DNA of 12,993 nucleotides from Thermoplasmata archaeon (lineage in GTDB: Archaea > Thermoplasmatota > Thermoplasmata > Thermoplasmatales > Thermoplasmataceae). The notes beneath the pieces are model-generated. The model saw nothing but the letters and a program-made list of their open reading frames with translations. It was not told where the DNA came from and searched no databases. The stretch is from positions 1 through 12,993 of the forward strand of contig JAKBQK010000536.1 in the NCBI GenBank assembly GCA_021835265.1, written 5' to 3'. Every line of letters starts with the position of its first letter. Position 1 is the first letter of the stretch. Positions 6,349-12,993 of this stretch are shown here, one piece after another. Both the position numbers and the translations under genes were made by a program.

Positions 6349-7323
6349 ATGAGTATTCTTTCCGTTAGGAATGTTTCCGCTGGATATTATACGGATAAGG
6401 GTACGGTACACGTTTTGAAAAACCTCAGTGCGGATTTCCCTGAAAACTCGTTTATTGGAATTACAGGTGAATCTGGTTCAGGAAAGAGCACCCTGGGCTA
6501 CGTCTTGTTTAATTTTATCATCAGCCCGATGGCACTTTTTTCCGGTGAAGTTCTATTTGAAGGAACGAACTTAATGAGCATGCATTATGAGGATCTGAGA
6601 AAGATTCGCGGAAAGGATTATTCATTCGTACCCCAGGCAGCGATGAACTCACTTAATCCGGTGAAAAACATAGGGTACCAGTTCAAAATGGTGCTCATTG
6701 CGCATTCTATCCCCGAAGACAGGTATCAGGATGTCATATCAGAGGTCCTGGCGCTGGTTAGACTTGATGACAGGGTTCTGACGATGTTTCCGCATGAATT
6801 AAGTGGCGGAATGCGCCAGAGGGTTGTAATTGCAATGGCAGTAATGCTCAAGCCGAGATTGATCATATTGGACGAACCAACAACTGGTCTTGACGTAATT
6901 GTTCAGCATGAACTCCTGCGTGACCTCAAAGAATTACAAAGGAAGCTTCACCTTACAGTTATTATGATTACTCACGATGTTGCCGCTATCTTCCAGATAT
7001 CGGATATCGTATACGTTATGTATGCTGGATATTTTGTTGAATATGGAGAGTATAACCTTATGCTTAAAAAATCCAGGCACCCGTACACACACCTTCTTTT
7101 GAGGAGTGTCCCTTCATTGTCCTCTGGCGAGGACCTGGTTACTATCCCGGGAAGCCCGCCTGATCTTTTATCTGAGTTTCAGGGATGTCCATTTTATGAT
7201 AGATGCCCGTTCAGGATTACACAATGCACATATTCCGTTCCAGAGATGAAAGAAACAGAAGAGGGTGGATTCAGATGCATAAGAGATATTGAGAATGGTG
7301 TATTAATTAATGACATTAAATAA
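6349..7323 (+). CDS. Opp/Dpp-type ABC importer ATPase, DppD/OppD-like
   Basis: This 324-residue ATPase has every motif of an active ABC subunit: Walker A GESGSGKST (40-48), Q-loop Gln96 (FVPQAAMNSLNP), signature LSGGM (151-155) followed by RQR, Walker B LIILDE (171-176), the D-loop (180-182) and H-loop His209 (ITHD). The C-terminal part is the oligopeptide/dipeptide-transporter extension: HPYTHLLLRSVPSL, IPGSPPDL, then GCPFYDRCPFRITQC, with a later Cys. In some DppD proteins this cysteine cluster holds an iron-sulphur centre. It should power uptake on the cytoplasmic face as a heterodimer with the 7310 product. GGTGAT (6338-6343) is its ribosome-binding site. Opp-type transporters in archaea often carry oligosaccharides, which would fit this locus. 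No permease or binding-protein gene is adjacent, so its membrane partner is unknown. Confidence 0.9.
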   Translation: MSILSVRNVSAGYYTDKGTVHVLKNLSADFPENSFIGITGESGSGKSTLGYVLFNFIISPMALFSGEVLFEGTNLMSMHYEDLRKIRGKDYSFVPQAAMNSLNPVKNIGYQFKMVLIAHSIPEDRYQDVISEVLALVRLDDRVLTMFPHELSGGMRQRVVIAMAVMLKPRLIILDEPTTGLDVIVQHELLRDLKELQRKLHLTVIMITHDVAAIFQISDIVYVMYAGYFVEYGEYNLMLKKSRHPYTHLLLRSVPSLSSGEDLVTIPGSPPDLLSEFQGCPFYDRCPFRITQCTYSVPEMKETEEGGFRCIRDIENGVLINDIK

Positions 7324-8125
7324 TCTGGAACCTGGAAATCATCTTATTGAGTTTGACAATGTTGTTAAAGAATTCAAGGCCAAGAAAAACGGTATAAGAA
7401 TTAAGTTCAACGCAGTCGATGGAGTATCCTTAAAACTTAATTCAGGTGAATCCATTGCAATTGTGGGTGCCAGCGGAAGCGGGAAGAGCACCATGGCTAA
7501 AATGACTGTTCGACTGCTAACGCCAACTTCCGGTGAAATAAGATACAAGGGGCAGAATTTATCGGAATTCACAAAGAAAGAGCTGCTGAATTACAGAAGG
7601 AAAACGCAGATGCTTTTTCAAGACCCTTACTATTCACTGGACCCGACTAAAAGAATCGGATGGCACATCATTAGGCCACTGAAGCTCATAAAAACGCCAA
7701 AAGACGAGATTCGGAAACGTGCTTTTGAGTTACTGGAAAAGGTTGAACTGGTACCGCCTGAAAATTTTATTGACAAATTCCCATATGAGTTATCAGGCGG
7801 TCAGCGCCAGAGGGCATTTCTTGCAAGGATTCTTGCAATGGATCCTGAAATAATAATTGCTGACGAGCCTGTTTCAATGCTGGATGCTTCATTAAGAGCT
7901 GAGCTTCTTATTCTTATTAAGCAGTTAATAACAAAGGAAGGGGTGACAATGATATATATAACTCATGACATATCAACAGTCAGATATGTCTCAAGCAAGA
8001 TTTACGTGATGAACCAGGGAAAGATAGTTGAAAGCGGACCTGTCAACAGCGTGTTGGACAACCCACAGAATGAATATACAAAAAAGCTTATTTCTGCAAC
8101 GCCTGATCCTTATTCGAGGATATAG
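7310..8125 (+). CDS. Opp/Dpp-type ABC importer ATPase, DppF/OppF-like
   Basis: This is the second ATPase of the pair, 271 residues. It shows Walker A GASGSGKST (53-61), Q-loop Gln104 (MLFQDPYYSLDP), signature LSGGQ (161-165) followed by RQR, Walker B IIIADE (181-186) and H-loop His219 (ITHD). The Q-loop text FQDPYxSLDP is characteristic of the OppF/DppF branch. The gene overlaps the end of the preceding one by 14 bases in another frame, and GGTG at 7297-7300 gives a ribosome-binding site, so the two are co-translated. It is shorter than the usual 310-330 residues: it stops at NEYTKKLISATPDPYSRI and lacks the cysteine-containing tail of the OppD partner. All catalytic motifs are intact, so the short tail is probably natural. 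Confidence 0.9.
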   Translation: MTLNNLEPGNHLIEFDNVVKEFKAKKNGIRIKFNAVDGVSLKLNSGESIAIVGASGSGKSTMAKMTVRLLTPTSGEIRYKGQNLSEFTKKELLNYRRKTQMLFQDPYYSLDPTKRIGWHIIRPLKLIKTPKDEIRKRAFELLEKVELVPPENFIDKFPYELSGGQRQRAFLARILAMDPEIIIADEPVSMLDASLRAELLILIKQLITKEGVTMIYITHDISTVRYVSSKIYVMNQGKIVESGPVNSVLDNPQNEYTKKLISATPDPYSRI

Positions 8126-8135
8126 CATAATTTAA

Positions 8136-8153
8136 GTTTTCTGATTCTTTTTT
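8136..8153 (+). terminator. T-rich terminator after the ABC ATPase genes
   Basis: GTTTT (8136-8140) and a run of six T (8148-8153) follow the stop at 8125 closely and precede the promoter of the next gene. T tracts of this sort terminate transcription in archaea. Confidence 0.4.
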
Positions 8154-8181
8154 AATCAATATTTCTTCTATCAGCAAAAAC

Positions 8182-8195
8182 GTAAATAAGGAGGT
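8182..8195 (+). promoter_or_regulatory. TATA-like box and nearby GGAGGT of the 8211 gene
   Basis: GTAAATAA (8182-8189) is centred about 26 bases before ATG 8211, which suits a leaderless transcript. GGAGGT follows at 8190-8195 but is 15 bases from ATG 8211, too far for ideal use. It is 11 bases from an out-of-frame ATG at 8207 that opens only an 8-residue frame. Confidence 0.4.
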
Positions 8196-8210
8196 TATAT
8201 CTATACATGA

Positions 8211-8867
8211 ATGAAAGGCTCCCTAAAAGTTGATCTATCGATTTATCATAAAAAGGACTGGACTGTTGTATCGGAAGGGATTCAGGATTTCTTTATCAGG
8301 AGTGACTTCTATGTTTCCAATAAACTTTCAAATTTCAACATAGAAGTTCTGAGTATGATTGGTGAAGAGTACAGGATAAACAATTTTGTCAGCAAAATGC
8401 GGTCATACAAACCCGCAGGTGGTTCCGGATTTAATTGGGAAATAATCAGTTCTGACAGACTTTATCTCAAAGGCAGCTATAAGAATTCTATCAGGAGACT
8501 TGTATACGATTATGGCGGTTTGATTAAACGTCTCTTCATAGCAAATGGTATTGAGAAATACACTATTTTCTTTGTAGGGGAGAGAAATCTGGAGAATTTC
8601 TATGAAAGTTTATCCAATGTCGCACTTATTAAACATATGTCGGAGGAAGTTCTATCCCTTAAGGAAACGAATGAATTACTTTTCCCGAATCTGACTCCTG
8701 ATGAACTGAATATTCTTTCTTATTCACTTAGAAATGGTTTTTTCGATTCGCCGAGAAAACTTGATATGAGTGGGCTTAAAGACAATTTTAACAAGAGTAA
8801 GTCAACGTTAAACTATCATTTGAGGAAGGGAATAAAAAAGATCCTCAATAATTACCTAATGGAATAA
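8211..8867 (+). CDS. bacterio-opsin-activator-like HTH transcriptional regulator
   Basis: This 218-residue protein has a C-terminal HTH_10 domain (about 161-212): LTPDELNILSYSLRNGFFDS, PRKLDMSGL and SKSTLNYHLRKGIKKIL. This matches the 'LTxxQ...GYFDxPR...SxSTLxxHLR' pattern of bacterio-opsin activator proteins (COG3413), which bind DNA near archaeal promoters. The first 150 residues form a mixed alpha/beta region without a recognised sensor motif; ligand-binding N-termini in this group are very variable. A TGA codon directly before ATG 8211 rules out any longer start in frame. A TATA-like box lies at -26. The gene sits between the transporter genes and the epimerase/dehydratase genes, so it is the natural candidate for local control; targets could be the repeats at 3949-4001 or 9958-9987. 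Its end overlaps the convergent 8856 gene by 12 bases. Confidence 0.75.
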   Translation: MKGSLKVDLSIYHKKDWTVVSEGIQDFFIRSDFYVSNKLSNFNIEVLSMIGEEYRINNFVSKMRSYKPAGGSGFNWEIISSDRLYLKGSYKNSIRRLVYDYGGLIKRLFIANGIEKYTIFFVGERNLENFYESLSNVALIKHMSEEVLSLKETNELLFPNLTPDELNILSYSLRNGFFDSPRKLDMSGLKDNFNKSKSTLNYHLRKGIKKILNNYLME

Positions 8868-9845
8868 CAATTTATAGTTCAAAAAAGTCTCTATCGACTC
8901 ATTTCCCTTTATCTTAAGTGCGGTGTTGTTTTCCACATGTTTTGATATACCAGTTACAGGCCAGCTGCTTGTTATCTCAACCGACGTAGCATACTGTCTG
9001 CCATACCATGGATCATAGGACCCGCCACCCATACATCTCCATATCCATATTGTCCGGAAAACAGACTTATCCCATTCACATTCTATTCCAAATTTCTTGC
9101 TGTGATTATAAAGCCTGAATCTGGGCTCAGGTATGTCAGGAAAATAGATCAGGTCATTGGTGTTTGTGGAACCACGTGCCGGATACCTTGAAAGATCAAC
9201 GTTCTTGCCATTTCTTGATTTGAGAAATGGCCAGTTACCTGAACCACCAGGAACTGTTTCAGTTTCTTGCAGGCCGAGATAATTGTCAGAAATTATTTTT
9301 CCTTCTGGAAGGCTTAGCTCAGTGGATTCGTCGAGTAAATCACCCCCGAATGTTGGATGATGAAGCCATGATAATCTCAATGATAAATTACTGAGGTTCT
9401 GCAATTTTTCTTTAACTAAGATCCTATAGTCCTCTAAAGTTATCCGTCTGTAGAGAATCATTGGATAACGTTTTAATCTCGCGATGCACAGAATGGAGTT
9501 TTCATTGACCTCTTCATCAAACTGTATTTCCCATGGTATATACGGAGTCTCTGAATGCAAGGCCCATAACACGTTGTTGTATTGGTTGGAATAACCTGCA
9601 TTTGGTATAACTTCAAAATAACCACCCCGGAAAGCAGTATGTATGGGATCCCCAGAAGGAAAGGCCGTTATATCCGGGGAGTACAGGACTGGAGAACCAT
9701 TCAATAGATATTCATAATTTTTCTCTTTTAGCAAAATGCTGCTGATAAGTCCGCCTCTGTTTGGATGGAGCGTTATCTTCGTTTTTTCGTTCTCCAAATA
9801 CACTTTATAGTCATCATTTCTCAATGGATCGATCTGTACTGACAT
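8856..9845 (-). CDS. aldose 1-epimerase / DUF4432-like sugar mutarotase-fold protein
   Basis: From ATG 9845 the protein has 329 residues. It shows the layout of the galactose-mutarotase-like superfamily: an early HPNRGGLISSI strand pair, the LSWLHHPTFGG block (His-His-Pro at 162-164, position of the catalytic His in aldose epimerases) and a late PWYGRQYATSVEITSSWP (Glu290 as likely catalytic acid). It most resembles the DUF4432/aldose-epimerase group, cytoplasmic proteins that interconvert sugar anomers or bind sugars. An ATG at 9890 would add 15 residues with no family similarity; ATG 9845 has TATACTA-like sequence near -26 on its own strand. It is divergent from the SDR/dehydratase operon, with 140 bp between the start codons, and convergent with the regulator, overlapping it by 12 bases. 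It probably feeds the correct anomer to the neighbouring dehydrogenase. Confidence 0.7.
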   Translation of the reverse strand: MSVQIDPLRNDDYKVYLENEKTKITLHPNRGGLISSILLKEKNYEYLLNGSPVLYSPDITAFPSGDPIHTAFRGGYFEVIPNAGYSNQYNNVLWALHSETPYIPWEIQFDEEVNENSILCIARLKRYPMILYRRITLEDYRILVKEKLQNLSNLSLRLSWLHHPTFGGDLLDESTELSLPEGKIISDNYLGLQETETVPGGSGNWPFLKSRNGKNVDLSRYPARGSTNTNDLIYFPDIPEPRFRLYNHSKKFGIECEWDKSVFRTIWIWRCMGGGSYDPWYGRQYATSVEITSSWPVTGISKHVENNTALKIKGNESIETFLNYKLLFH

Positions 9846-9985
9846 ATTAACCTTAATAGTTAAAGCAATAGTATAGGCATTATAAAGCATTTATCTTACA
9901 TATGATAACGTAACTCGATGGTAACTGGTCTTTTATTCTCACAGGTGAGAAACTAATTTATCAATTATCAATATATGCATAGATA
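9846..9985. promoter_or_regulatory. divergent promoter region with TTATCAA repeats
   Basis: This 140-bp region serves both the epimerase-like gene and the SDR operon. TTATCAA occurs as a perfect tandem repeat at 9958-9964 and 9965-9971, overlapping the expected TATA position of the SDR gene. An inverted copy of TTATCA lies at 9903-9908, and ATTATC (9964-9969) pairs with GATAAT (9982-9987) across the start codon. These are candidate regulator sites; the SDR message is probably leaderless. Confidence 0.45.
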
Positions 9986-10762
9986 ATGTATAGAAATCTG
10001 AGGGATAAGGTTGTTCTGGTTACAGGAGGTTCCAAGGGAATTGGCCTTGCAATCGCTGAACGTTTCCTGATTGAGAAATCAAAGGTCTGTTCCATATCGA
10101 GACATAAACCTGAAACGTTGAATGATGAAATCACTTATTTCGAATGCGATGTCTCATCAGAGAAATCCGTCAAAGAAACTGCAAAAAAAATTAAGGCAAC
10201 CATGGGAAGTGTTGATATCCTTATCAACAACGCGGGAATTGAAAATTATGCGCCCGTTGCTAGTACCACTGTTAAAATGTGGGATAGCATAATGGATATA
10301 AATGTTAAAGGGGCTTTCCTAACTTCCCGGGAGGTTATACCTGATATGGTTAAAAATGGCAAAGGTGTCATAATAAATATTGCCTCAGTCCAAAGTTTTG
10401 CATCTTCCAGGAATGCAGCTGCTTATGTAACCAGCAAACATGCAATGATAGGCTTGACAAAATCAATCGCAGTTGATTATGCCCCTCAAATTCGTTCGGT
10501 AGCGGTATGCCCAGCAACAATAAAGACGCCGCTTGCAGACTGGGCAGCATCACTCGAGGTTGGTAATGATATTAATAAGATAGAGGAAAAATACAAAGAG
10601 TGGGGAACTGCACATGTATTAGGCAGAACAGGATTCCCCGACGAAGTAGCTAATGTCGTTGTTTTCCTTGCATCAGATGAAGCTTCATTCATAACAGGCA
10701 GCTCGTTTCTTGTTGATGGGGGCATGCTATCCCGGATACCTATTAGTACGCCGGAGGCCTAG
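9986..10762 (+). CDS. short-chain dehydrogenase/reductase (classical SDR), probable sugar dehydrogenase
   Basis: This 258-residue classical SDR carries the nucleotide-binding TGGSKGIG (13-20), Asp55 (CDVS), NNAG (81-84), Asn106, and catalytic Ser134, Tyr147 and Lys151 with the standard 13-residue Ser-Tyr spacing (NIASVQ...AAAYVTSKH). The C-terminal GRTGFPDEVANVVVFLASDE and FITGSSFLVDGG are also standard. It is a soluble NAD(P)-dependent oxidoreductase. In Thermoplasmatales, SDR-type aldohexose and related sugar dehydrogenases convert sugars to lactones or sugar acids. The gene ends two bases before the glucarate-dehydratase-like gene, so it very likely acts one step earlier in the same route, producing or interconverting the acid that is dehydrated. 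Cofactor preference is not certain: the residue cluster after beta-2 is ISRHK, and Arg39 is compatible with NADP. The substrate is inferred from context. Confidence 0.85.
   Translation: MYRNLRDKVVLVTGGSKGIGLAIAERFLIEKSKVCSISRHKPETLNDEITYFECDVSSEKSVKETAKKIKATMGSVDILINNAGIENYAPVASTTVKMWDSIMDINVKGAFLTSREVIPDMVKNGKGVIINIASVQSFASSRNAAAYVTSKHAMIGLTKSIAVDYAPQIRSVAVCPATIKTPLADWAASLEVGNDINKIEEKYKEWGTAHVLGRTGFPDEVANVVVFLASDEASFITGSSFLVDGGMLSRIPISTPEA
10753..10757 (+). promoter_or_regulatory. ribosome-binding site of the 10765 gene
   Basis: GGAGG lies inside the last codons of the SDR gene, seven bases before ATG 10765. It confirms that start and translational linkage of the two genes. Confidence 0.65.
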
Positions 10763-10764
10763 TT

Positions 10765-11985
10765 ATGAATTTGATTAAGAAGGTTGAGACCACTACTGTT
10801 TCCGTTCCGCTTAAGACGGACCTTAGCCACAGCAATGGATCTCACCCCGGAAGGTTTGTGATCACAATTTTAAAAATTGAAAGCGAGAGTGGAAACGTAG
10901 GTTATGGTGAAGGCGGTGGAGGAGGTTTTTCTCTTAAACCACTTATGGACAGTCTGGCACCTCTGCTAATAGGTGAGGATGCCGATAATATTAGAAGGTT
11001 AAAGTGGAAGGTTAGTTCTCCAATAACTTCAACTTACTATAACCAGCTGCTTCCACAGGCATGGTTTCCAATTGAAACTGCGTTACTTGACCTGAAAGGC
11101 AAGAACTATGGGATATCATTCAACAACCTTTTAGGAGGCAGCTATCGCGACTCGATTGATACAGCTGCCTATTTTTTTACTAATTCACGCGACAAGGATA
11201 TTGAGACTGAGATCAGGGAGGCTTCTGATCTAGTAAAAAGTGGAGGTTTCAAGGTCCTAAAGCTTAAAGGTGGCGTATTTAGTCCAAAGCATGATGCAGA
11301 TTTTGTTAAGTTGATATCGGAAGCTCTGCCCAATGTGAAGATTAGAATCGATCCAAATGGAGCCTGGAATCTTGCAAGCTCTTTGTACGTTGCCAAAAAG
11401 TGCGCCGAAAACTCAGTTAACATAGAATATTTTGAAGATCCCGTCTGGTCTATGGAGGGAATGAAATCATTCCATGACCGGTCAGGTTTCGCCCTTGCCA
11501 CGAATACTGTTGTGGTAAGATCCGAGGAGATAGTTCCTGCGTTCATGAATCACGCGGTTGACATTGTCCTCGGTGATCCGCACTGGTGGTACGGAAATAT
11601 GGGCTATCTTGATCTATCTGCCACGCTTTCCAGTATTGGAATGGAACTTGGGATGCATTCCCCTGGAGAACTTGGGATAGGATTGGCAGCAATGCTTCAC
11701 ACTTCTTCGGCTACCCCAAATATATCCTACCCGATAGATACCCATTATGTGCACCTTGCGGATGATATTGTTAAAAATAAGTTCAGGTTTGTAAATGGTG
11801 ACCTGAAAGTTCCTTCTGGAAATGGCCTTGGAATTGAAATTGATGAAAATAAGATTGACAGGTATTCTGAAATGTATAAAGAATTAGGCGACTACACATA
11901 TCATACTAATTCTTACAGGAAAGATTTCATACCCACAATTCCGGACAGAAATTATGCCAAATGTCAATGCCACCCGGACTCCTGA
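10765..11985 (+). CDS. enolase-superfamily sugar-acid dehydratase, glucarate-dehydratase-like
   Basis: This 406-residue protein has an N-terminal capping domain and a modified TIM barrel. Active-site residues visible are the K-x-K pair Lys166/Lys168 (LKLKGG), metal ligands Asp196 (RIDPNGAW), Glu224 (YFEDP) and Asn247 (LATNTVV), and the dyad Asp271 (GDPHWW)/His298 (MHSPGELGIGLAAMLH). An Asn third ligand in an 'ATN' motif is the hallmark of the glucarate dehydratase subgroup; mandelate racemase and gluconate/galactonate dehydratases use Glu there. Spacings agree closely with E. coli GlucD as I remember it. The reaction would remove water from an aldarate or similar acid, giving a keto-deoxy acid. 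The capping-loop residues that set substrate differ enough that glucarate itself is unproven. It shares an operon with the SDR. The C-terminus carries an unusual CQCHPDS tail. Confidence 0.8.
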   Translation: MNLIKKVETTTVSVPLKTDLSHSNGSHPGRFVITILKIESESGNVGYGEGGGGGFSLKPLMDSLAPLLIGEDADNIRRLKWKVSSPITSTYYNQLLPQAWFPIETALLDLKGKNYGISFNNLLGGSYRDSIDTAAYFFTNSRDKDIETEIREASDLVKSGGFKVLKLKGGVFSPKHDADFVKLISEALPNVKIRIDPNGAWNLASSLYVAKKCAENSVNIEYFEDPVWSMEGMKSFHDRSGFALATNTVVVRSEEIVPAFMNHAVDIVLGDPHWWYGNMGYLDLSATLSSIGMELGMHSPGELGIGLAAMLHTSSATPNISYPIDTHYVHLADDIVKNKFRFVNGDLKVPSGNGLGIEIDENKIDRYSEMYKELGDYTYHTNSYRKDFIPTIPDRNYAKCQCHPDS

Positions 11986-12000
11986 AAAGAACTATTTTCA

Positions 12001-12993
12001 TCAAGCCTTCATTTTTCTGATGATGCCACTGGAACCGATATTATAAATTGAACCTTTGAACCTGTAATTCTCAAGTATCGCCTCACTGTCAAAATTCGAT
12101 ATGATTGGTTTCGCCTGAATTTCAAATTTATCGCTCAAACCAACTCCAAAAAGACCTTCAACAATCATCTTGAAGTAGTTTCCCCCAGCAAGAGCATTAC
12201 TGTCGTTCCATGTTGCTTCAAAGGATGCTTTCCTCGCGCCACCCGTGGTTTCTTTTCCATCGGCATAGTATGCCTGCCCATATGGACCCTGCAGGGACGC
12301 ATCCGCTATGGAATAGACCAGTTTCTTTGCGCTTTCCAGGTTCCCAAGTTTAAGGAGGGCCAGAACCGATTCAGATGGCCATGCCACATAGGCCCCTTCA
12401 GACTGATGGTCTGTCCTCGTACTGTAAAGGGTGTCATGATCTTCAGGAGACAGTGCATGCATCCAGGTTTCCGTCAATATCTCCCTGTCAAAAAAGTCTA
12501 GCATCTTCTTTTTCTTATCTCCCGGGAGTAAATCAGGCAGGAGCTTCCCTATCGTCATGAAATCATAGACATGCCTAACCTCAATGAAGGAACCACCAGG
12601 CTGCTTGCATCTCCAGAAGCCAGTATCCTTGACATTCAGATCTCCAAGTAAAGCCATAAGAATATTCTGCGAGTATTCATGCAGAAAATTCGAAACCTTC
12701 ATGTTTCCAATAGATCTCTCAATTGCAGAACTGTTTCTAAGCATATATACATTGGAGGATGTCAACGCAGGGACGCCATGCTTATACGTGCTCACGCACT
12801 CAAGGTTATTGTCAATATCACCATAGTCTGGTATATAATCGCCGTCCCTGTCAAGATCTCTGTCTTTCCAGGCCAGGGCGCACTTTTTTAGAAGAACATT
12901 CAATTTTTTCCCATTTACTGATATGTCGGTGAATCCGCCCTCTTTAACCTTATAAATTTCCATGAGCGTTTCGCAGGCAAATGCAGCTCTAAA
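12001..12993 (-). CDS. six-hairpin glycosidase-like enzyme, C-terminal 330 residues (5' end outside the window)
   Basis: The frame stays open to the window edge, so the N-terminus is missing; the internal ATG at 12963 is not the real start. The visible part looks like an (alpha/alpha)6 toroid glycosidase. An acidic DRDLDRDGDYIPDYGD (about residues 44-59 of the visible part) resembles the DxDxDG loops of GH116-like and MGH1-like enzymes. GGSFIEVRHVYDFMTIGKLL (about 133-152), ETWMHALSPED (175-185), RTDHQSEGAYVAWPSES (about 193-209) and LQGPYGQAYYADG (about 234-246) resemble the helical-hairpin motifs of that group. It would hydrolyse glycosidic bonds. Catalytic acid and base cannot be assigned and a signal peptide cannot be judged. 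It is convergent with the dehydratase gene, 15 bp between stops, and closes a locus with other sugar enzymes. The exact GH family is undetermined. Confidence 0.6.
   Translation of the reverse strand, partial: FRAAFACETLMEIYKVKEGGFTDISVNGKKLNVLLKKCALAWKDRDLDRDGDYIPDYGDIDNNLECVSTYKHGVPALTSSNVYMLRNSSAIERSIGNMKVSNFLHEYSQNILMALLGDLNVKDTGFWRCKQPGGSFIEVRHVYDFMTIGKLLPDLLPGDKKKKMLDFFDREILTETWMHALSPEDHDTLYSTRTDHQSEGAYVAWPSESVLALLKLGNLESAKKLVYSIADASLQGPYGQAYYADGKETTGGARKASFEATWNDSNALAGGNYFKMIVEGLFGVGLSDKFEIQAKPIISNFDSEAILENYRFKGSIYNIGSSGIIRKMKA

Noticed and set aside
11169..11546. 125-codon minus-strand frame
   Set aside because: Shadow of the enolase-superfamily gene, whose active-site residues are clear on the plus strand.
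12375..12891. Three short plus-strand frames (61-80 codons)
   Set aside because: Shadows of the minus-strand glycosidase-like gene with no independent signals.
1..12993. CRISPR array, tRNA or rRNA genes
   Set aside because: No regularly spaced direct repeats, no cloverleaf-like sequence and no rRNA-like conserved blocks were seen.

Overview
The window looks like the chromosome of an acidophilic, AT-rich archaeon, most probably of the Thermoplasmatales (a Cuniculiplasma/Ferroplasma-like relative). The reasons are TATA boxes about 26 nt upstream of start codons with little or no leader, GGAGG/GGTGAT ribosome-binding sites inside operons, AGA/AGG arginine and ATA isoleucine codons, a bacterio-opsin-activator type regulator, and an exported protein that is rich in N-glycosylation sequons and poor in charge. 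The taxon is an inference from style, not a match to a known genome.

Positions 1-2400 are accessory and decayed. A 413-bp segment is bounded by 21-bp perfect inverted repeats (a MITE-like element or insertion-sequence remnant). Next comes an AbiE-type toxin-antitoxin locus whose nucleotidyltransferase toxin (486-1129) carries one in-frame TAG and one single-base deletion inside its catalytic DxD motif. The AbiEi antitoxin (1126-1749) is intact. A minus-strand fragment (1797-2045) is the proline hinge and membrane anchor of a surface protein that has lost its body.

Positions 2400-8125, all on the plus strand, hold an LhgO-like FAD-dependent 2-hydroxyacid oxidoreductase and then, after a 500-bp non-coding stretch with several inverted repeats, a probable operon. 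This contains two tandem paralogues of a DUF5005/DUF4185-like (predicted beta-propeller, glycosidase-like) family, one membrane-anchored outside the cell and one apparently cytoplasmic, followed by the two ATPases of an Opp/Dpp-type ABC importer. No permease or solute-binding protein lies in the window.

Positions 8200-12993 hold a bacterio-opsin-activator-like regulator, a convergent aldose-1-epimerase-like protein, a divergent SDR dehydrogenase / glucarate-dehydratase-like enolase-superfamily operon, and the C-terminal part of a six-hairpin glycosidase-like enzyme that runs off the window end.

Read together, 2400-12993 resembles a carbohydrate-use locus: glycoside recognition or cleavage outside (4033, perhaps 12001), Opp-type uptake, anomer interconversion (8856), oxidation by an SDR (9986), dehydration of the sugar acid to a 2-keto-3-deoxy acid (10765), and possibly 2-hydroxyacid oxidation (2406), with the 8211 product as candidate local regulator. 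The substrate cannot be read from the sequence. The combination may be an undescribed archaeal sugar or sugar-acid pathway; this is a hypothesis built on gene families and order.
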